Positions 8,044 through 17,209 are shown, numbered from the stretch's first letter. The stretch: 64,000 nt of DNA from DASWUZ01 sp036401375 (GCA_036401375.1 DASWVB010000007.1:1-64000); one strand, 5' to 3'. The notes: generated by a model not told the origin, from the letters alone. Numbers and translations are program-made.

Positions 8044-9273
8044 ATGCCCCTGACCATACTGGTACTGAACAGCGGCTCATCTTCGATTAAGTTTTCCCTC
8101 TTCAGCGCTATTCAGTCCGGGGAGCCGCGCCCGCTCTATGAAGGCGCTCTGGAGGGGATCGGCGGGGGCTCCGGCACATTTTCGATCACCGATGAGGCCG
8201 GCAAGCAGGTCCTCGACCAAAAGCTCTCTGCACCGGACGCTCATGCCGCCTTTCAGCTGATTGCAGACGCATTGAAGCGTCCACCGTTCCCCTTTCCAGA
8301 CGCGATCGGTCACCGCATGGTCAGCGGCGGGCCGACGCTCACCGCCCATCAGCGGATCACCCCGGCGGTTCTGGACGAGATGGAGCGCCATGTCGCGTTT
8401 GCGCCGCTTCACTCGCCAGTCGCCATCTTTATCATGCGGAAGGCGGCGGAGCTCTTCCCCGGCCTGCCCAACTTCGTCTGCTTTGACTCGGCCTTTCATA
8501 CCACTATTCCGGAGGTCGCCGCCCGGTTCGCACTTCCGGAGAGGTATTGGGCGGACGGTGTGCGCCGCTACGGCGCCCACGGTCTGAGCTATGAATCGGT
8601 CGTATACCAGCTGCGGGACGAGCTTCCTTCCCGCATGGTCGTCGCACACCTGGGGAATGGATCGAGCATCACCGCGATCCGGGACGGCCGGTCAACCGAC
8701 ACCAGCATGGGGCTTACTCCCACCGGCGGCATCATCTCGGGTACGCGTACAGGGGATCTCGATCCGGGCGTACTTCTCTACATCCTGCGGGAGCTCGAGC
8801 CCTCGAGGCCAGCTACGAAGGAAGCAGCCGACCAGCTGGAAGCAATCGTCGCACGGCAGTCGGGGCTGCTGGGAGTGTCAGGGCTGTCCAACGATATGCG
8901 AGCCCTCCGCAAGGGCGCGGAGCAGGGAGACGAGGCGGCGCTGCGAGCTTTGGCCCAGTTTGCGTACGTCATTCGCAAGTTTCTTGGAAGTTACCTTGTC
9001 CTGCTGGGTGGGCTGGACGCGCTGGTCTTCACCGGAGGGATTGGCGAGCACGATGCGCAGACCCGGGCTGAGGTCACCGCTGGCCTTGAGCCATTTGGTC
9101 TGACGCTTGCACCGGAACGAAACATCTCCCCTGAAGGCCAGGTCATCAGCACATCGGAGGCCAAGGTCCGCATCCTGATAGTACCAGCCAGGGAAGATCT
9201 CCTGATCGCCATGCACACAGTTCGCCTGCTCGGTGACCAGCCTGAGCCTGCGGCTCCTGCCGGAAAGCCTTGA
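8044..9273 (+). CDS. ackA: acetate kinase
   Basis: The 409-residue protein matches the ASKHA-fold acetate kinases, which interconvert acetate plus ATP and acetyl phosphate plus ADP. The N-terminal signature ILVLNSGSSSIKFSLF begins at residue 4. Further motifs are FDSAFHTTIP near 150, GAHGLSYESV near 182, HLGNGSSITAIRDGRSTDTSM-type residues near 202-222, and FTGGIGEH near 328. Length is normal. The usual partner, phosphotransacetylase, is not adjacent. It lies downstream of sixA by about 170 bases, so co-transcription is possible but not shown. Confidence 0.95.
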   Translation: MPLTILVLNSGSSSIKFSLFSAIQSGEPRPLYEGALEGIGGGSGTFSITDEAGKQVLDQKLSAPDAHAAFQLIADALKRPPFPFPDAIGHRMVSGGPTLTAHQRITPAVLDEMERHVAFAPLHSPVAIFIMRKAAELFPGLPNFVCFDSAFHTTIPEVAARFALPERYWADGVRRYGAHGLSYESVVYQLRDELPSRMVVAHLGNGSSITAIRDGRSTDTSMGLTPTGGIISGTRTGDLDPGVLLYILRELEPSRPATKEAADQLEAIVARQSGLLGVSGLSNDMRALRKGAEQGDEAALRALAQFAYVIRKFLGSYLVLLGGLDALVFTGGIGEHDAQTRAEVTAGLEPFGLTLAPERNISPEGQVISTSEAKVRILIVPAREDLLIAMHTVRLLGDQPEPAAPAGKP

Positions 9274-9340
9274 GCCGAGAGAGCGAGACGGACGAGATGC
9301 ATGGCCCCTGAAGGCGTAAAATGAGAGAAAACCAGGTGAG

Positions 9341-10384
9341 ATGAACCCAGTTCTTCAGCCCGCGACCTTTTCTCCGGCGCCCTCTGCTGCCACACGCGGG
9401 CGGGCGGATAGGGTGTCGCGGCTGCGGCCCTACCTGCTTCACTATGCGTGGGCGGTCGTCGGGTGGAACGTGCTGGTCGTACTGTGGGGTGCGGTAGTGC
9501 GCGCCACCGGCTCAGGGGCGGGGTGCGGCAACCACTGGCCGCTGTGCAACGGCCAGGTGATTCCCCAGTCGCCACAGCTTGCTACGGTCGTTGAATTCAT
9601 CCATCGCGCGATGACGGGCGGCGCGACGCTTAGCATCCTGCTCCTGCTTATCTGGACATTTCGTGCGCTGCCGGGGCGCCACCTCGCCCGCGCCGCCGTC
9701 ACCGCTTCCGCCGTCTTCCTGGTGCTCGAGGCCCTGCTTGGCGCATTGCTGGTGAAGCTGGGCTACGTGGTTCATAACGAATCGATGGGCCGCTTCATCG
9801 TGCTGCCCGTCCATCTTGCGAACACCCTGCTGCTGCTCGCCTCCCTCACGTTGACGGCGCACTACATTGGCCGCACGCAGGGTTTCATGCGCGGCAGCGT
9901 TGAACTCAGGTCACCTCTGGTCTCGTTCTTCGGACTGGCAGCTACCCTGCTGGTCGGGGTCAGCGGCTCGCTCGCGGCCCTTGGAGACACGCTCTTCCCG
10001 GCAGCGACTCTGCGCGCTGCCTTTGTGCAGGATCTGTCATCGAGCAGCAGCTGGCTGCTGCGGCTGCGCTGGGTGCACCCCGCTGCGGCGGTGATAGCTG
10101 GTCTTTACATTGGATGGCTCCTCTACCGCTCGCGCGGCCGCGAGTCTTCTGACCGGCAGATCTCTATTACCATCGTCATCCTGCTGCTTGCGCAGCTCGT
10201 GCTTGGCGCGGCCGATGTGGTGCTGCTTGCGCCGACATGGATGCAGATCATTCACCTGTTAGGTGCTGACCTGCTGTGGATCGCGCTGATCCTGCTCACG
10301 GCGCGGCTTACAGTTGTCCCGATAGGCTGCCCGCATACCGAGCCAGTGAGCGGAGCGAGCGCAAAGGTTTGTAGAGGATTTTGA
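9341..10384 (+). CDS. ctaA: heme A synthase, CtaA/COX15 family
   Basis: This is a 347-residue integral membrane protein with about eight hydrophobic helices. It has the COX15/CtaA signature WGAVVRATGSGAGCGNHWPLC near residues 48-68 and EFIHRAMTG near 87, which supplies a heme-ligating histidine. Family members oxidise heme O to heme A for cytochrome c oxidase in the cytoplasmic membrane. A cysteine pair in the first loop (GCGNHWPLC) resembles the disulfide pair of Bacillus-type CtaA. AGGTGAG precedes the ATG. No cytochrome oxidase genes are adjacent. Confidence 0.92.
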   Translation: MNPVLQPATFSPAPSAATRGRADRVSRLRPYLLHYAWAVVGWNVLVVLWGAVVRATGSGAGCGNHWPLCNGQVIPQSPQLATVVEFIHRAMTGGATLSILLLLIWTFRALPGRHLARAAVTASAVFLVLEALLGALLVKLGYVVHNESMGRFIVLPVHLANTLLLLASLTLTAHYIGRTQGFMRGSVELRSPLVSFFGLAATLLVGVSGSLAALGDTLFPAATLRAAFVQDLSSSSSWLLRLRWVHPAAAVIAGLYIGWLLYRSRGRESSDRQISITIVILLLAQLVLGAADVVLLAPTWMQIIHLLGADLLWIALILLTARLTVVPIGCPHTEPVSGASAKVCRGF

Positions 10385-10482
10385 GGGCTGTGTAAAGCCG
10401 CGCGGCGCACCGGGCGACACTAGTTTGCCTTAGTCTTCAAACGCCACCTGCCGATAAAGCCCGACCTGCCGATAAGCCTTTC

Positions 10483-12534
10483 ATGGCTGCGGGTCCGATC
10501 AAGAACTTCTCCGATCTGGCGATCACGGTTACCTCTGGCTGGGTGATCGAGGAAGTTGGCGGGGATTGCACGGGCATCCTTGGATATCAGCCGCAGCAGC
10601 TCGCCGGACGCGGCTTCCTCGATTTCCTCTCCGCCGACTCGCTCGAGGCCGTCCAGGCCGTCTTTGAAGAGGTTGCCAAGGGCGTTGCGGGGGAGGCGCA
10701 ATTCTTCCTTTACCGCTCCCTGAGTGAAAGCGGGAGCTGGCTGCACTTCCAGGCAATTGTTCAAAGGTCCTCGTCAGAGCCTCTTCGTCTGCGGATCGAT
10801 GCTCGCGACGTGACCGAGCAGGCGAACCTCGACCAGATGCGAATGCTGCGCGACCGCGCCCTGACGGCGACCTCGAATGCCTTCGTCATCTCCGACGTCA
10901 ACCTGCCTGACATGCCGATCATCTATGTCAATCCCGCCTTTGAGCGGGTGTCGGGCTACAGTGCGGCCGAGGTTTTGGGGCGGAACTGCCGCTTCCTGCA
11001 GGGAGCGGACAGGAACCAGCCCGGAGTGGTTGAACTGCGGAAGGCGATCCGGGACCAGCGGCCCTGCCGGGTAGTTCTGCGGAACTACCAGAAGGACGGC
11101 ACGCTGTTCTGGAACGACCTTGCGCTTACACCCATCTTCGATACGAAGGGAGAGCTGACCCACTACCTGGGCATCCAGAGCGAAATCTCGCAATCGAAGC
11201 TTCTGGAAGAGAAGCTCTCTCACAACGCGTTCCACGACGGGCTTACCGACCTGCCTAACCGCCTGCTCTTCATGCAGAAGCTGGACCAGGCATCCCGGCA
11301 CGTTGCCCGCACTCCGGGATGCACCTTCGCAGTGCTGCTGCTCGATATCGTCAAGTTCAAGGTCGTGAATAACAGCCTTGGGCAGGCGGCGGGAGACAAG
11401 CTGTTGAATCATGTGGCCGACTGCCTGGTAAGGTGCATGCGAGACATTGATACGGTCGCTCGCCTGGGTGGGGACGAGTTCGTGATCCTGGCGGAAGAGA
11501 TTACCGGCTCCGAGCAGGCGATGCAGATTGGCGAGCGGGTGATGGCAGCGCTCAGTGAGCCGGTAGTGATCGAAGGCCACGAGTTGAGAATAAATGTAAG
11601 CCTCGGCATCGCGCTCTTCGCCGGATCCATGAAGGCTCAGGATTGCCTGAACAATGCAGGGGCGGCGAGGTTCAGCGCCAAGCAGGGCGGCAGTACGCGC
11701 TGCGTGCTGTTCGACGGCGCGGTGATCGAGGATCCCGGCAATCGGCTTCAACTCGAAAACGAGATCAGGACCGGTATCCAGCAGGCGGAGTTCTGCCCGT
11801 TTTACCAGCCCATCATCGACCTTGGATCGGGAAGCATTTCGAGGTTTGAGGCCCTGGTCCGATGGAACCATCCCACCCGCGGCCTGCTTGCACCCGCCCA
11901 TTTTCTTCCCGTCGCCGAGGACAGCGACCTGATCGTGAACATAGGCCGCTCGGTCTTCAGCCAGGTCTGCCGGGACATCCGCCAGTGGCTGCCCAATCTG
12001 AATGATCCCAACGACCTGAGCGTCAACTTCAACCTCTCGGGGCGCGAGTTCAGCCAGCCGAATCTGCTGAACTGGCTCACCGATGCCCTGCTGCAACACA
12101 AGATACCGACGTCGTGCCTGCACATCGAAATCACGGAGGGTGTGGTCATGGAGCTGCCGGACACCTCACGGCTGAAGCTGCGGAAGCTGAGGGACCTTGG
12201 CATCCACGTGCATATCGACGACTTCGGTACGGGGCATTCCTCGCTTTCGCGTCTACAGCATTTCCCGCTGGACTGCCTGAAGATCGACAAATCTTTCGTC
12301 GAGAACATCGAAGACGACCGCACCAGCGCGGAGATCGTGCGCTCGATCACGGCCATGGCTCACACCCTCGGGCTGAGCGTCGTAGCTGAGGGAGTGGAGA
12401 CGGAGGGGCAGGCTGAGATCCTGCGCCAGTTCGGCTGCGAGTATGGTCAGGGCTACCACTTCGGACGACCAATGCCGGCAGCAGCCATCCTCGATCTTCT
12501 CAAGAAGGAAGCTGTGCTTGGGGTTCGCTCCTAG
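10483..12534 (+). CDS. LOV blue-light sensor with GGDEF-EAL output
   Basis: The 683-residue soluble protein has an N-terminal PAS-like domain (about 1-112) and then a LOV domain (about 125-235). The LOV flavin motif GRNCRFLQ spans 166-173; Cys169 is the residue that forms the photo-adduct with FMN in LOV proteins. GGDEF (about 245-410) keeps LGGDEF at 328-333, but the usual LDxDxFK motif reads LDIVKFK at 287-293, and the family ADxAMYxAK end reads AGAARFSAK, so cyclase activity is doubtful. EAL (about 425-675) is intact, with EAL at 456-458, NLSG, EITEG, IDDFGTG at 578-584, LKIDKSF and VAEGVET. A light-controlled c-di-GMP phosphodiesterase is the simplest reading. It ends before a strong shared terminator. 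Confidence 0.92.
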   Translation: MAAGPIKNFSDLAITVTSGWVIEEVGGDCTGILGYQPQQLAGRGFLDFLSADSLEAVQAVFEEVAKGVAGEAQFFLYRSLSESGSWLHFQAIVQRSSSEPLRLRIDARDVTEQANLDQMRMLRDRALTATSNAFVISDVNLPDMPIIYVNPAFERVSGYSAAEVLGRNCRFLQGADRNQPGVVELRKAIRDQRPCRVVLRNYQKDGTLFWNDLALTPIFDTKGELTHYLGIQSEISQSKLLEEKLSHNAFHDGLTDLPNRLLFMQKLDQASRHVARTPGCTFAVLLLDIVKFKVVNNSLGQAAGDKLLNHVADCLVRCMRDIDTVARLGGDEFVILAEEITGSEQAMQIGERVMAALSEPVVIEGHELRINVSLGIALFAGSMKAQDCLNNAGAARFSAKQGGSTRCVLFDGAVIEDPGNRLQLENEIRTGIQQAEFCPFYQPIIDLGSGSISRFEALVRWNHPTRGLLAPAHFLPVAEDSDLIVNIGRSVFSQVCRDIRQWLPNLNDPNDLSVNFNLSGREFSQPNLLNWLTDALLQHKIPTSCLHIEITEGVVMELPDTSRLKLRKLRDLGIHVHIDDFGTGHSSLSRLQHFPLDCLKIDKSFVENIEDDRTSAEIVRSITAMAHTLGLSVVAEGVETEGQAEILRQFGCEYGQGYHFGRPMPAAAILDLLKKEAVLGVRS

Positions 12535-12558
12535 CCCGTCGGCGAAGATGATCCACAT

Positions 12559-12593
12559 GCTAAAAGGCCACTCGAGTCGAGTGGCCTTTTAGC
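12559..12593. terminator. bidirectional intrinsic terminator
   Basis: The arm GCTAAAAGGCCACTCGA (12559-12575) is mirrored exactly by TCGAGTGGCCTTTTAGC (12577-12593). The A tract on one side and T tract on the other allow termination in both directions. It lies between the convergent LOV-GGDEF-EAL and ErpA-like genes. Confidence 0.85.
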
Positions 12594-12629
12594 ATTCCAA
12601 TTCAAACTTAGACGCGCCTTACCGCTGGG

Positions 12630-13004
12630 TCAGACGCTGAAGGAGGAGCCGCAGCCGCAGGTGCTCTTCACGGTCGGATTCTCGAATTTGAAGCCGGCTG
12701 CTTCAAGAGTTTCGACGTAATCGACCACGCAGCCGTTCAGGTACATGGCCGAGGTAGCGTCCACGAAGACCTTGAGCCCGTCAAAGGTCAACACCTTGTC
12801 CATCATGCCTGACTGATTCTCGAAAGACATCGAATATTGGAAGCCAGAGCAGCCGCCGCCGACCACGCCGATGCGCAGGCCAACGGGAAGAGGATCCTGG
12901 CTGGTCATGATCTCCCGCACCTTCACTACGGCGGACGGTGTCAGCGAGAGTGGCGGCTTGACCTCGGTCGGGGCGGTCTCAAGCGCGTTCATAGTCGTTG
13001 CCAT
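12630..13004 (-). CDS. erpA: A-type iron-sulfur carrier, ErpA/IscA family
   Basis: The 124-residue product ends with the HesB/IscA/ErpA domain. It has the three cluster-ligating cysteines in GGGCSGFQY near residue 67 and CGCGSSFSV at the extreme C-terminus. These proteins hand [4Fe-4S] or [2Fe-2S] clusters to target enzymes. The N-terminal ~25 residues are a non-conserved extension. The ATG at 13004 follows GGAGGAG on the minus strand and is preferred over the ATG at 13019. No isc or suf genes are adjacent, which fits a standalone ErpA better than IscA, but the exact subfamily is not certain. Confidence 0.88.
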   Translation of the reverse strand: MATTMNALETAPTEVKPPLSLTPSAVVKVREIMTSQDPLPVGLRIGVVGGGCSGFQYSMSFENQSGMMDKVLTFDGLKVFVDATSAMYLNGCVVDYVETLEAAGFKFENPTVKSTCGCGSSFSV

Positions 13005-13177
13005 GTTTTTCTCCTCCAAATGCCTGGTTGTGCTCTAACAGTGTAACGCCCGGGATCGACTGTTCACAACATCGACGACCACTGGTTAATAGATGCATCG
13101 GCCGGCGCAGCGATGCCATAACTTCGTCCGTCGACACGTCCATCGCCGGTCGCGCCGGGCTCCTGCAGAGCGGAGCT

Positions 13178-13666
13178 CTAGCGGGCAGTGACCCGGCGTG
13201 CGATCCGCTCGTAGCGGGACTGGCTCAGGATGCCTTTCGCAACCAGGTCATGCGAGGAGCTATAAGGCCTTCCGGCTATGATGTATTTTGCCTTGGCGTC
13301 ATCGATGCCAGGCAGCGAGGCCAGTTCGTCCTCTGACGCAGCGTTTAGATCGATACGGCCAGCGCTCGGCTTGCTGTCTGCAGCGGCTGAATCTCCACTG
13401 GAACCGTTATGCAGTCCCTCGCGGACCCCTACCGCTATGTCTTTCAGCTTGCGTCCGGCGTCGGCTGTGGCTACCTTGGCCTCTTCCGCAGCTACCTTCG
13501 CGTCGGACTTGACCTGCTCCGTAGTCTTGGCGGCCTGTTGCTGGATCTGCTGGTCTTCCTGCTGCTGGGTCTGGGGCTTGTTACAGGCCAGCATGGCTGA
13601 GGCGGCGGCGAGCAAGGCCAGAGTGACGGCACGGGCCAGCGTCTTTTGGTCGCTTATAGATTTCAT
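13178..13666 (-). CDS. lipoprotein with helix-hairpin-helix (ComEA-like) domain
   Basis: The 162-residue protein starts with a lipoprotein signal peptide (VTLALLAAASAMLAC; the lipobox cysteine is near residue 28). It continues with a Gln/Ala/Lys-rich probable coiled coil (30-85). It ends in a helix-hairpin-helix module with IDLNAASEDELASLPGI followed by KYIIAGRPYSS and SRYERI. This module is that of ComEA and related proteins, where it binds double-stranded DNA without sequence preference. An envelope-anchored DNA-binding protein is suggested. A GGAGAAG ribosome site precedes the ATG. No other competence gene is nearby, so a role in DNA uptake is only possible. Confidence 0.82.
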   Translation of the reverse strand: MKSISDQKTLARAVTLALLAAASAMLACNKPQTQQQEDQQIQQQAAKTTEQVKSDAKVAAEEAKVATADAGRKLKDIAVGVREGLHNGSSGDSAAADSKPSAGRIDLNAASEDELASLPGIDDAKAKYIIAGRPYSSSHDLVAKGILSQSRYERIARRVTAR

Positions 13667-13882
13667 CTACTTCTCCAATGCTCAACCATCTTATCCGAGC
13701 CGAACGCCGACAGTTGCAAGAGCAGGATTGAATGCTTCAAGCTCCTTATGACAAAAATAGTCTAAAAGGGCTTTCCAAAGCTGCTCCTTGTGGCCTAGTA
13801 TGCTCCCGAACAGCCCCACCTGCCCGAGCCCTTTAGCTTAGGACCCAGTTGACTGGGACGGTTCGAAATGGAGGAGGTTCCT

Positions 13883-14158
13883 ATGTCGTACATGCCCATC
13901 CTGTGGATCATCTGGGCTGCTGTAGCAGCTGTCCTGTTCATCATGCTCATCTACCGCGGTAGACTCACCCGGTATGAGGGCGATCAGCTCTTTCTGGATG
14001 AGTCGTCGCATCAGCATGAGCTGGAGCAGGCGGAGATCGTGAGCCGGGTCAACCGGCTGCAGCCCTTTCTGCGAACCGCTACCGGGATCACCTGCCTGCT
14101 CTCGGCCGTTATCCTCGGCACTTATGTATGGGATGCGGTGAAGCAGTTCACCATGTAG
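13883..14158 (+). CDS. small two-helix membrane protein, unknown
   Basis: The 91-residue product has a hydrophobic N-terminal helix (PILWIIWAAVAAVLFIMLIY, about residues 4-23). A charged middle region with LDESSHQHELEQAE and NRLQPFLR follows, then a second helix (GITCLLSAVILGTYVWDAV, about 68-86). The ATG at 13883 follows GGAGGAG and is preferred over the in-frame ATG at 13868. No family function is recognised. It is isolated between leftward genes. Confidence 0.7.
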   Translation: MSYMPILWIIWAAVAAVLFIMLIYRGRLTRYEGDQLFLDESSHQHELEQAEIVSRVNRLQPFLRTATGITCLLSAVILGTYVWDAVKQFTM

Positions 14159-14209
14159 GGTCCGGTCACGTCATGGGTCATGGCACTCACGAGGCAGCCT
14201 GGAAGCTTG

Positions 14210-14851
14210 TCAAGGCGCCGCTTCGACAGTTCCCTGCGCGGTGACCTCGACCTCGACCTGTTTGCTGAACCGGAAGATAAAGTAGCTGGGGTCCCGCATA
14301 CCCCAGGCCACGTACGGGATTTCGAACTTAGTCTTCACGATCACGTTTGTGCCCTGAGTATCGATCGCCACGCTTGCAGTGAGTGGGTGGTCGACTCCGT
14401 GAATGTTCAGCGTTCCATCCACCGTGGCCTGCCGGCTGCTACCCGGCTTGAGAGTTCCGGAGATCATGGTCGGGTGGAAGAACACGGTCGGGTACTTCTG
14501 CGCCTCGAGGACTTGGCTCTTCATCTTGCCGTCGCGCGTGGAGTTGCCGCTGTCGGCGCTCGATACGTCGACCAGCATCTCGCCATCCGCTACTCCGGTC
14601 GCGGGATTGAATGTGATGAGCCCACCTTTGAGCTGGAAGACGCCATTCACGGTGTGGGTTGTGCCGTGCACGCTCCAGGAGACTTTGCTCTTTGCCGGAT
14701 CGAAGTGGATGGTCTGTCGCGGCTGGGGGGCAGCTGAGGCCGCATCGGGCTGTGCCGTCTGACCACGGGAGTCCTGAATAGAGGCCGAAAACAGCAGGAT
14801 CGCCGCGATGGTCAGGGGAGAGCGGAGCTTCCAATGCCTATAACGATGCAA
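14210..14851 (-). CDS. yceI: YceI-family periplasmic protein
   Basis: The 213-residue product begins with a signal peptide (SPLTIAAILLFSASIQDSRG). The YceI lipocalin-like domain follows: IHFDPAKSKVSWSVHGTTHTVNG near 48-70, repeated beta strands with DVSSADSGNSTRDGKMKS, and VHGVDHPL-like NIHGVDHPLTASV near 155. YceI proteins bind long isoprenoid or fatty-acid chains in the periplasm. Start is a TTG at 14851 with only a weak AGG upstream; the signal peptide supports it. It lies just downstream of, and in the same direction as, the polyketide synthase and flavin oxidoreductase pair. This makes binding of their lipid product an attractive but unproven idea. Confidence 0.88.
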   Translation of the reverse strand: MHRYRHWKLRSPLTIAAILLFSASIQDSRGQTAQPDAASAAPQPRQTIHFDPAKSKVSWSVHGTTHTVNGVFQLKGGLITFNPATGVADGEMLVDVSSADSGNSTRDGKMKSQVLEAQKYPTVFFHPTMISGTLKPGSSRQATVDGTLNIHGVDHPLTASVAIDTQGTNVIVKTKFEIPYVAWGMRDPSYFIFRFSKQVEVEVTAQGTVEAAP

Positions 14852-14949
14852 TTCTCATGCCTTTCGAGCTGAATGCCCCTGGCCGTTGCTACGACAAGGG
14901 GAGCGGCCAGGGATCTAACAATGAGCCGCAGCCGCAGCCGCACGGGGTA

Positions 14950-16110
14950 TCAGATTAGTCTAACGGCAGCGTGGTCGAGCGTTGAAGAGGCTGGAGCGAT
15001 GAGCCCGGTCGCGACCTGCCAGCCCTGCCGCTGGATGAAGTGCCTGATCGACTCTTCCCCCACGTGGACCCCGAGCATGCCCGCGAAGATGGAGGGGTTG
15101 CCGGAAAGCATTCTCATGGCCCGGTGGCGCAACAAGGGCCAACGATCCATGGTCAGCAATATTCGCGCCATCGTTTGAGGCATCTTCAGGATGGCTCCAT
15201 GCCCAGCTTGGTAGCGTTCGAGGCCCCCCGCGCTGATGGAGTCGGCGAGCATGACAGCCTGGCGGAAGGCGATCGCCAATCCCTCCCCGGTAACGGCGTC
15301 GGCTGATCCTGAGGCGTCGCCGATCAGGGCCACTCCATCGGCCGTGACCCGATCCAGAGTGCGGGTAGTAGTCAGCGAGCCCCTCGGCCGGCTGCTCAGG
15401 GTTGCGGCTTTGAGCTTCGTCTGCAGCATTGGCATCTCTTCAAGTAGAGCGTCCGCTGTGAGCCCAGGAACCCGAGTGAGGGTCGCGATGCAAACCTCGT
15501 TCTCGCCGACTGGCGTTACGTATGCCTGCCCGCGGACGCCCCAATGTACCTCCACGTTGCTGCTCCAGGGAGCAACGCGATAGTGCCTGCGGAGGCCGAA
15601 GCGGCGGCTGACCAGGTTGCCGTTTCCCAGCCCCGCCCATTGACGAACGCGTGAGGACTGGCCGTCGGCTCCGATCAAGTAGCGGTACCTCGCCGGCTCC
15701 CCATTTACCTGGACGGGATGGCCGTCCTTGAGGCCGACGCGGGCTCCCCAGGCGAGTTCGACGCCGAGTTCGCGGGCATGCTCGGCCATACGCGCATGGA
15801 GTTCGATTCTGCGCACTCCAATGCCGCGGCCAACCGGGAATTCTGCTGTCACCGACTCCTTGGCGGCACGCCGGCCACTCGAGAAGTGGATGCCGTCGAA
15901 CTCAACACCCGCCGCGGGGCTGAGCTCAAGCCCCAGTTTAGCCAGTTCACAGCGCGAATCGGGCATCAGGCCCTCCCCGCAGGCCTTGTCGATCGCCGGG
16001 GTGAGGGCCTCTGCAACCAGCACGTCGAGTCCGCGCAGGCGCAGGGCGATTGCGGCGGCGAGCCCGGCGGGGCCGCCTCCGACGATGATCGCGTCGCGCG
16101 CCTTCATCAT
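14950..16110 (-). CDS. FAD-dependent oxidoreductase, geranylgeranyl-reductase/UbiH-like
   Basis: The 386-residue protein has an N-terminal dinucleotide fold (DAIIVGGGPAGLAAAIALRLRG, residues 6-27). It also has the YLIGADGQSSRVRQW strand near 145-160 and the second FAD-ribityl motif GVALIGDASGSADAVTGEGL near 255-275. This is the p-hydroxybenzoate-hydroxylase or geranylgeranyl-reductase-like class. It starts four bases after the stop of the type III polyketide synthase gene, so the two form an operon. Flavin monooxygenases in this position usually hydroxylate or oxidise alkylresorcinol or pyrone products. The substrate is inferred from context. Confidence 0.87.
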   Translation of the reverse strand: MMKARDAIIVGGGPAGLAAAIALRLRGLDVLVAEALTPAIDKACGEGLMPDSRCELAKLGLELSPAAGVEFDGIHFSSGRRAAKESVTAEFPVGRGIGVRRIELHARMAEHARELGVELAWGARVGLKDGHPVQVNGEPARYRYLIGADGQSSRVRQWAGLGNGNLVSRRFGLRRHYRVAPWSSNVEVHWGVRGQAYVTPVGENEVCIATLTRVPGLTADALLEEMPMLQTKLKAATLSSRPRGSLTTTRTLDRVTADGVALIGDASGSADAVTGEGLAIAFRQAVMLADSISAGGLERYQAGHGAILKMPQTMARILLTMDRWPLLRHRAMRMLSGNPSIFAGMLGVHVGEESIRHFIQRQGWQVATGLIAPASSTLDHAAVRLI

Positions 16111-16114
16111 TCGC

Positions 16115-17209
16115 TCACCACTCGAGCAGCACCATCTCGGCGCAGAAGCCCGGTCCCATGGCGGAGAGGATGCTTAGGGTTCCCGCCTCCGGCCGCCGGT
16201 TCTTCATCACCTCATCCAGCACCACCAGTACAGACGCGGAGGAGAGATTCCCGACCTTGCGCAGCGCGTCCCAGGAGACCTGCAACTCGCCGTCGATGAG
16301 CCCGAGCGACTCTTCGCATGCCTCAAGAACTTTTGGCCCACCGGTGTGCATGATCCACGTGCCGACGTCCGCGCGGGAGAGCCCTCGCGAGGCGAGGAAG
16401 CCGTCGACATCCCGGCCCAGGTTTTCGCGGACGACCTTAGGCACGTCGGGCGAGAGCACGATCTGGAAGCCCCTCTCGGAGACGTTCCAGCCCATCACGT
16501 CCTGGGTGTCCGGGTAGAAGACCTGGTGGCTGGCCGGAATGCGTGGGCCCGGAGAGAGCGGGGCGACCGAAGCCGCCGATAACTGCTTGGGCGGCGTCAG
16601 CTTTACGTCATCGCCTGCAATCAGGACGGCGGCGGCCCCGTCCCCGAACAGACCCGACGAGATCAGGTTTGCCACGGTGAGGTCGTCCCGCTGCCAGGTG
16701 AGGGAGCAGAGCTCGACCGATAGCAGCACCGCAATCTGGTCGGGATAAGCCTTGACATAGTCGGCTGCGCGGGCGATTCCGGCCGCTCCTGCCACACAGC
16801 CAAGTCCGAAGATCGGCGTCCGTTTGACATTAGGCGAGAGCCGCATGCGGTTCATGAGCATGGCGTCGATTGAGGGGCTGGCCACACCGGTCACCGTGAC
16901 GAAGAAGAGAGCGCCGATCTGGTGGCGCCCTGCCCCGGCGCGGCGCAGAACGCAGTCGACCGCTTTCTCGCCCAGGTCGAGGGCGGTCTCAATCCAGACG
17001 TCGTTTGCCTTCCCCCAGGTGTCGAGCGCGTAGTAATCCTCGAGCGGGCGGGAGAAGTAGCGGCCATCAACCCCGGTCCGGAAGTGCAGCCGCTCCAGAA
17101 CTGCCGAGTTGTCCATTCCCTTGTCCCAGTAAGTCTTGAGCGCGTCGATGACCTCGCGCTGAGTGAAGTAGTAGGGCGGGTAGGCAGTTGCGGTCGATAC
17201 GATTCTCAT
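16115..17209 (-). CDS. type III polyketide synthase (chalcone/stilbene synthase family)
   Basis: The 364-residue product is a thiolase-fold enzyme of normal length for the family. The nucleophilic cysteine lies in FGLGCVAGAAG near residue 140, the catalytic histidine in WIMHTGGPKVLEA near 290, and the asparagine in GNLSSASVLVVLDE near 325. Such enzymes extend acyl-CoA starters with malonyl-CoA to give alkylresorcinols or alkylpyrones. AAGGAGCGA precedes the ATG. Its operon partner is a flavin oxidoreductase, and a YceI lipid-binding gene follows. A membrane phenolic lipid or quinone is a likely product class; the exact compound cannot be read from sequence. Confidence 0.93.
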   Translation of the reverse strand: MRIVSTATAYPPYYFTQREVIDALKTYWDKGMDNSAVLERLHFRTGVDGRYFSRPLEDYYALDTWGKANDVWIETALDLGEKAVDCVLRRAGAGRHQIGALFFVTVTGVASPSIDAMLMNRMRLSPNVKRTPIFGLGCVAGAAGIARAADYVKAYPDQIAVLLSVELCSLTWQRDDLTVANLISSGLFGDGAAAVLIAGDDVKLTPPKQLSAASVAPLSPGPRIPASHQVFYPDTQDVMGWNVSERGFQIVLSPDVPKVVRENLGRDVDGFLASRGLSRADVGTWIMHTGGPKVLEACEESLGLIDGELQVSWDALRKVGNLSSASVLVVLDEVMKNRRPEAGTLSILSAMGPGFCAEMVLLEW

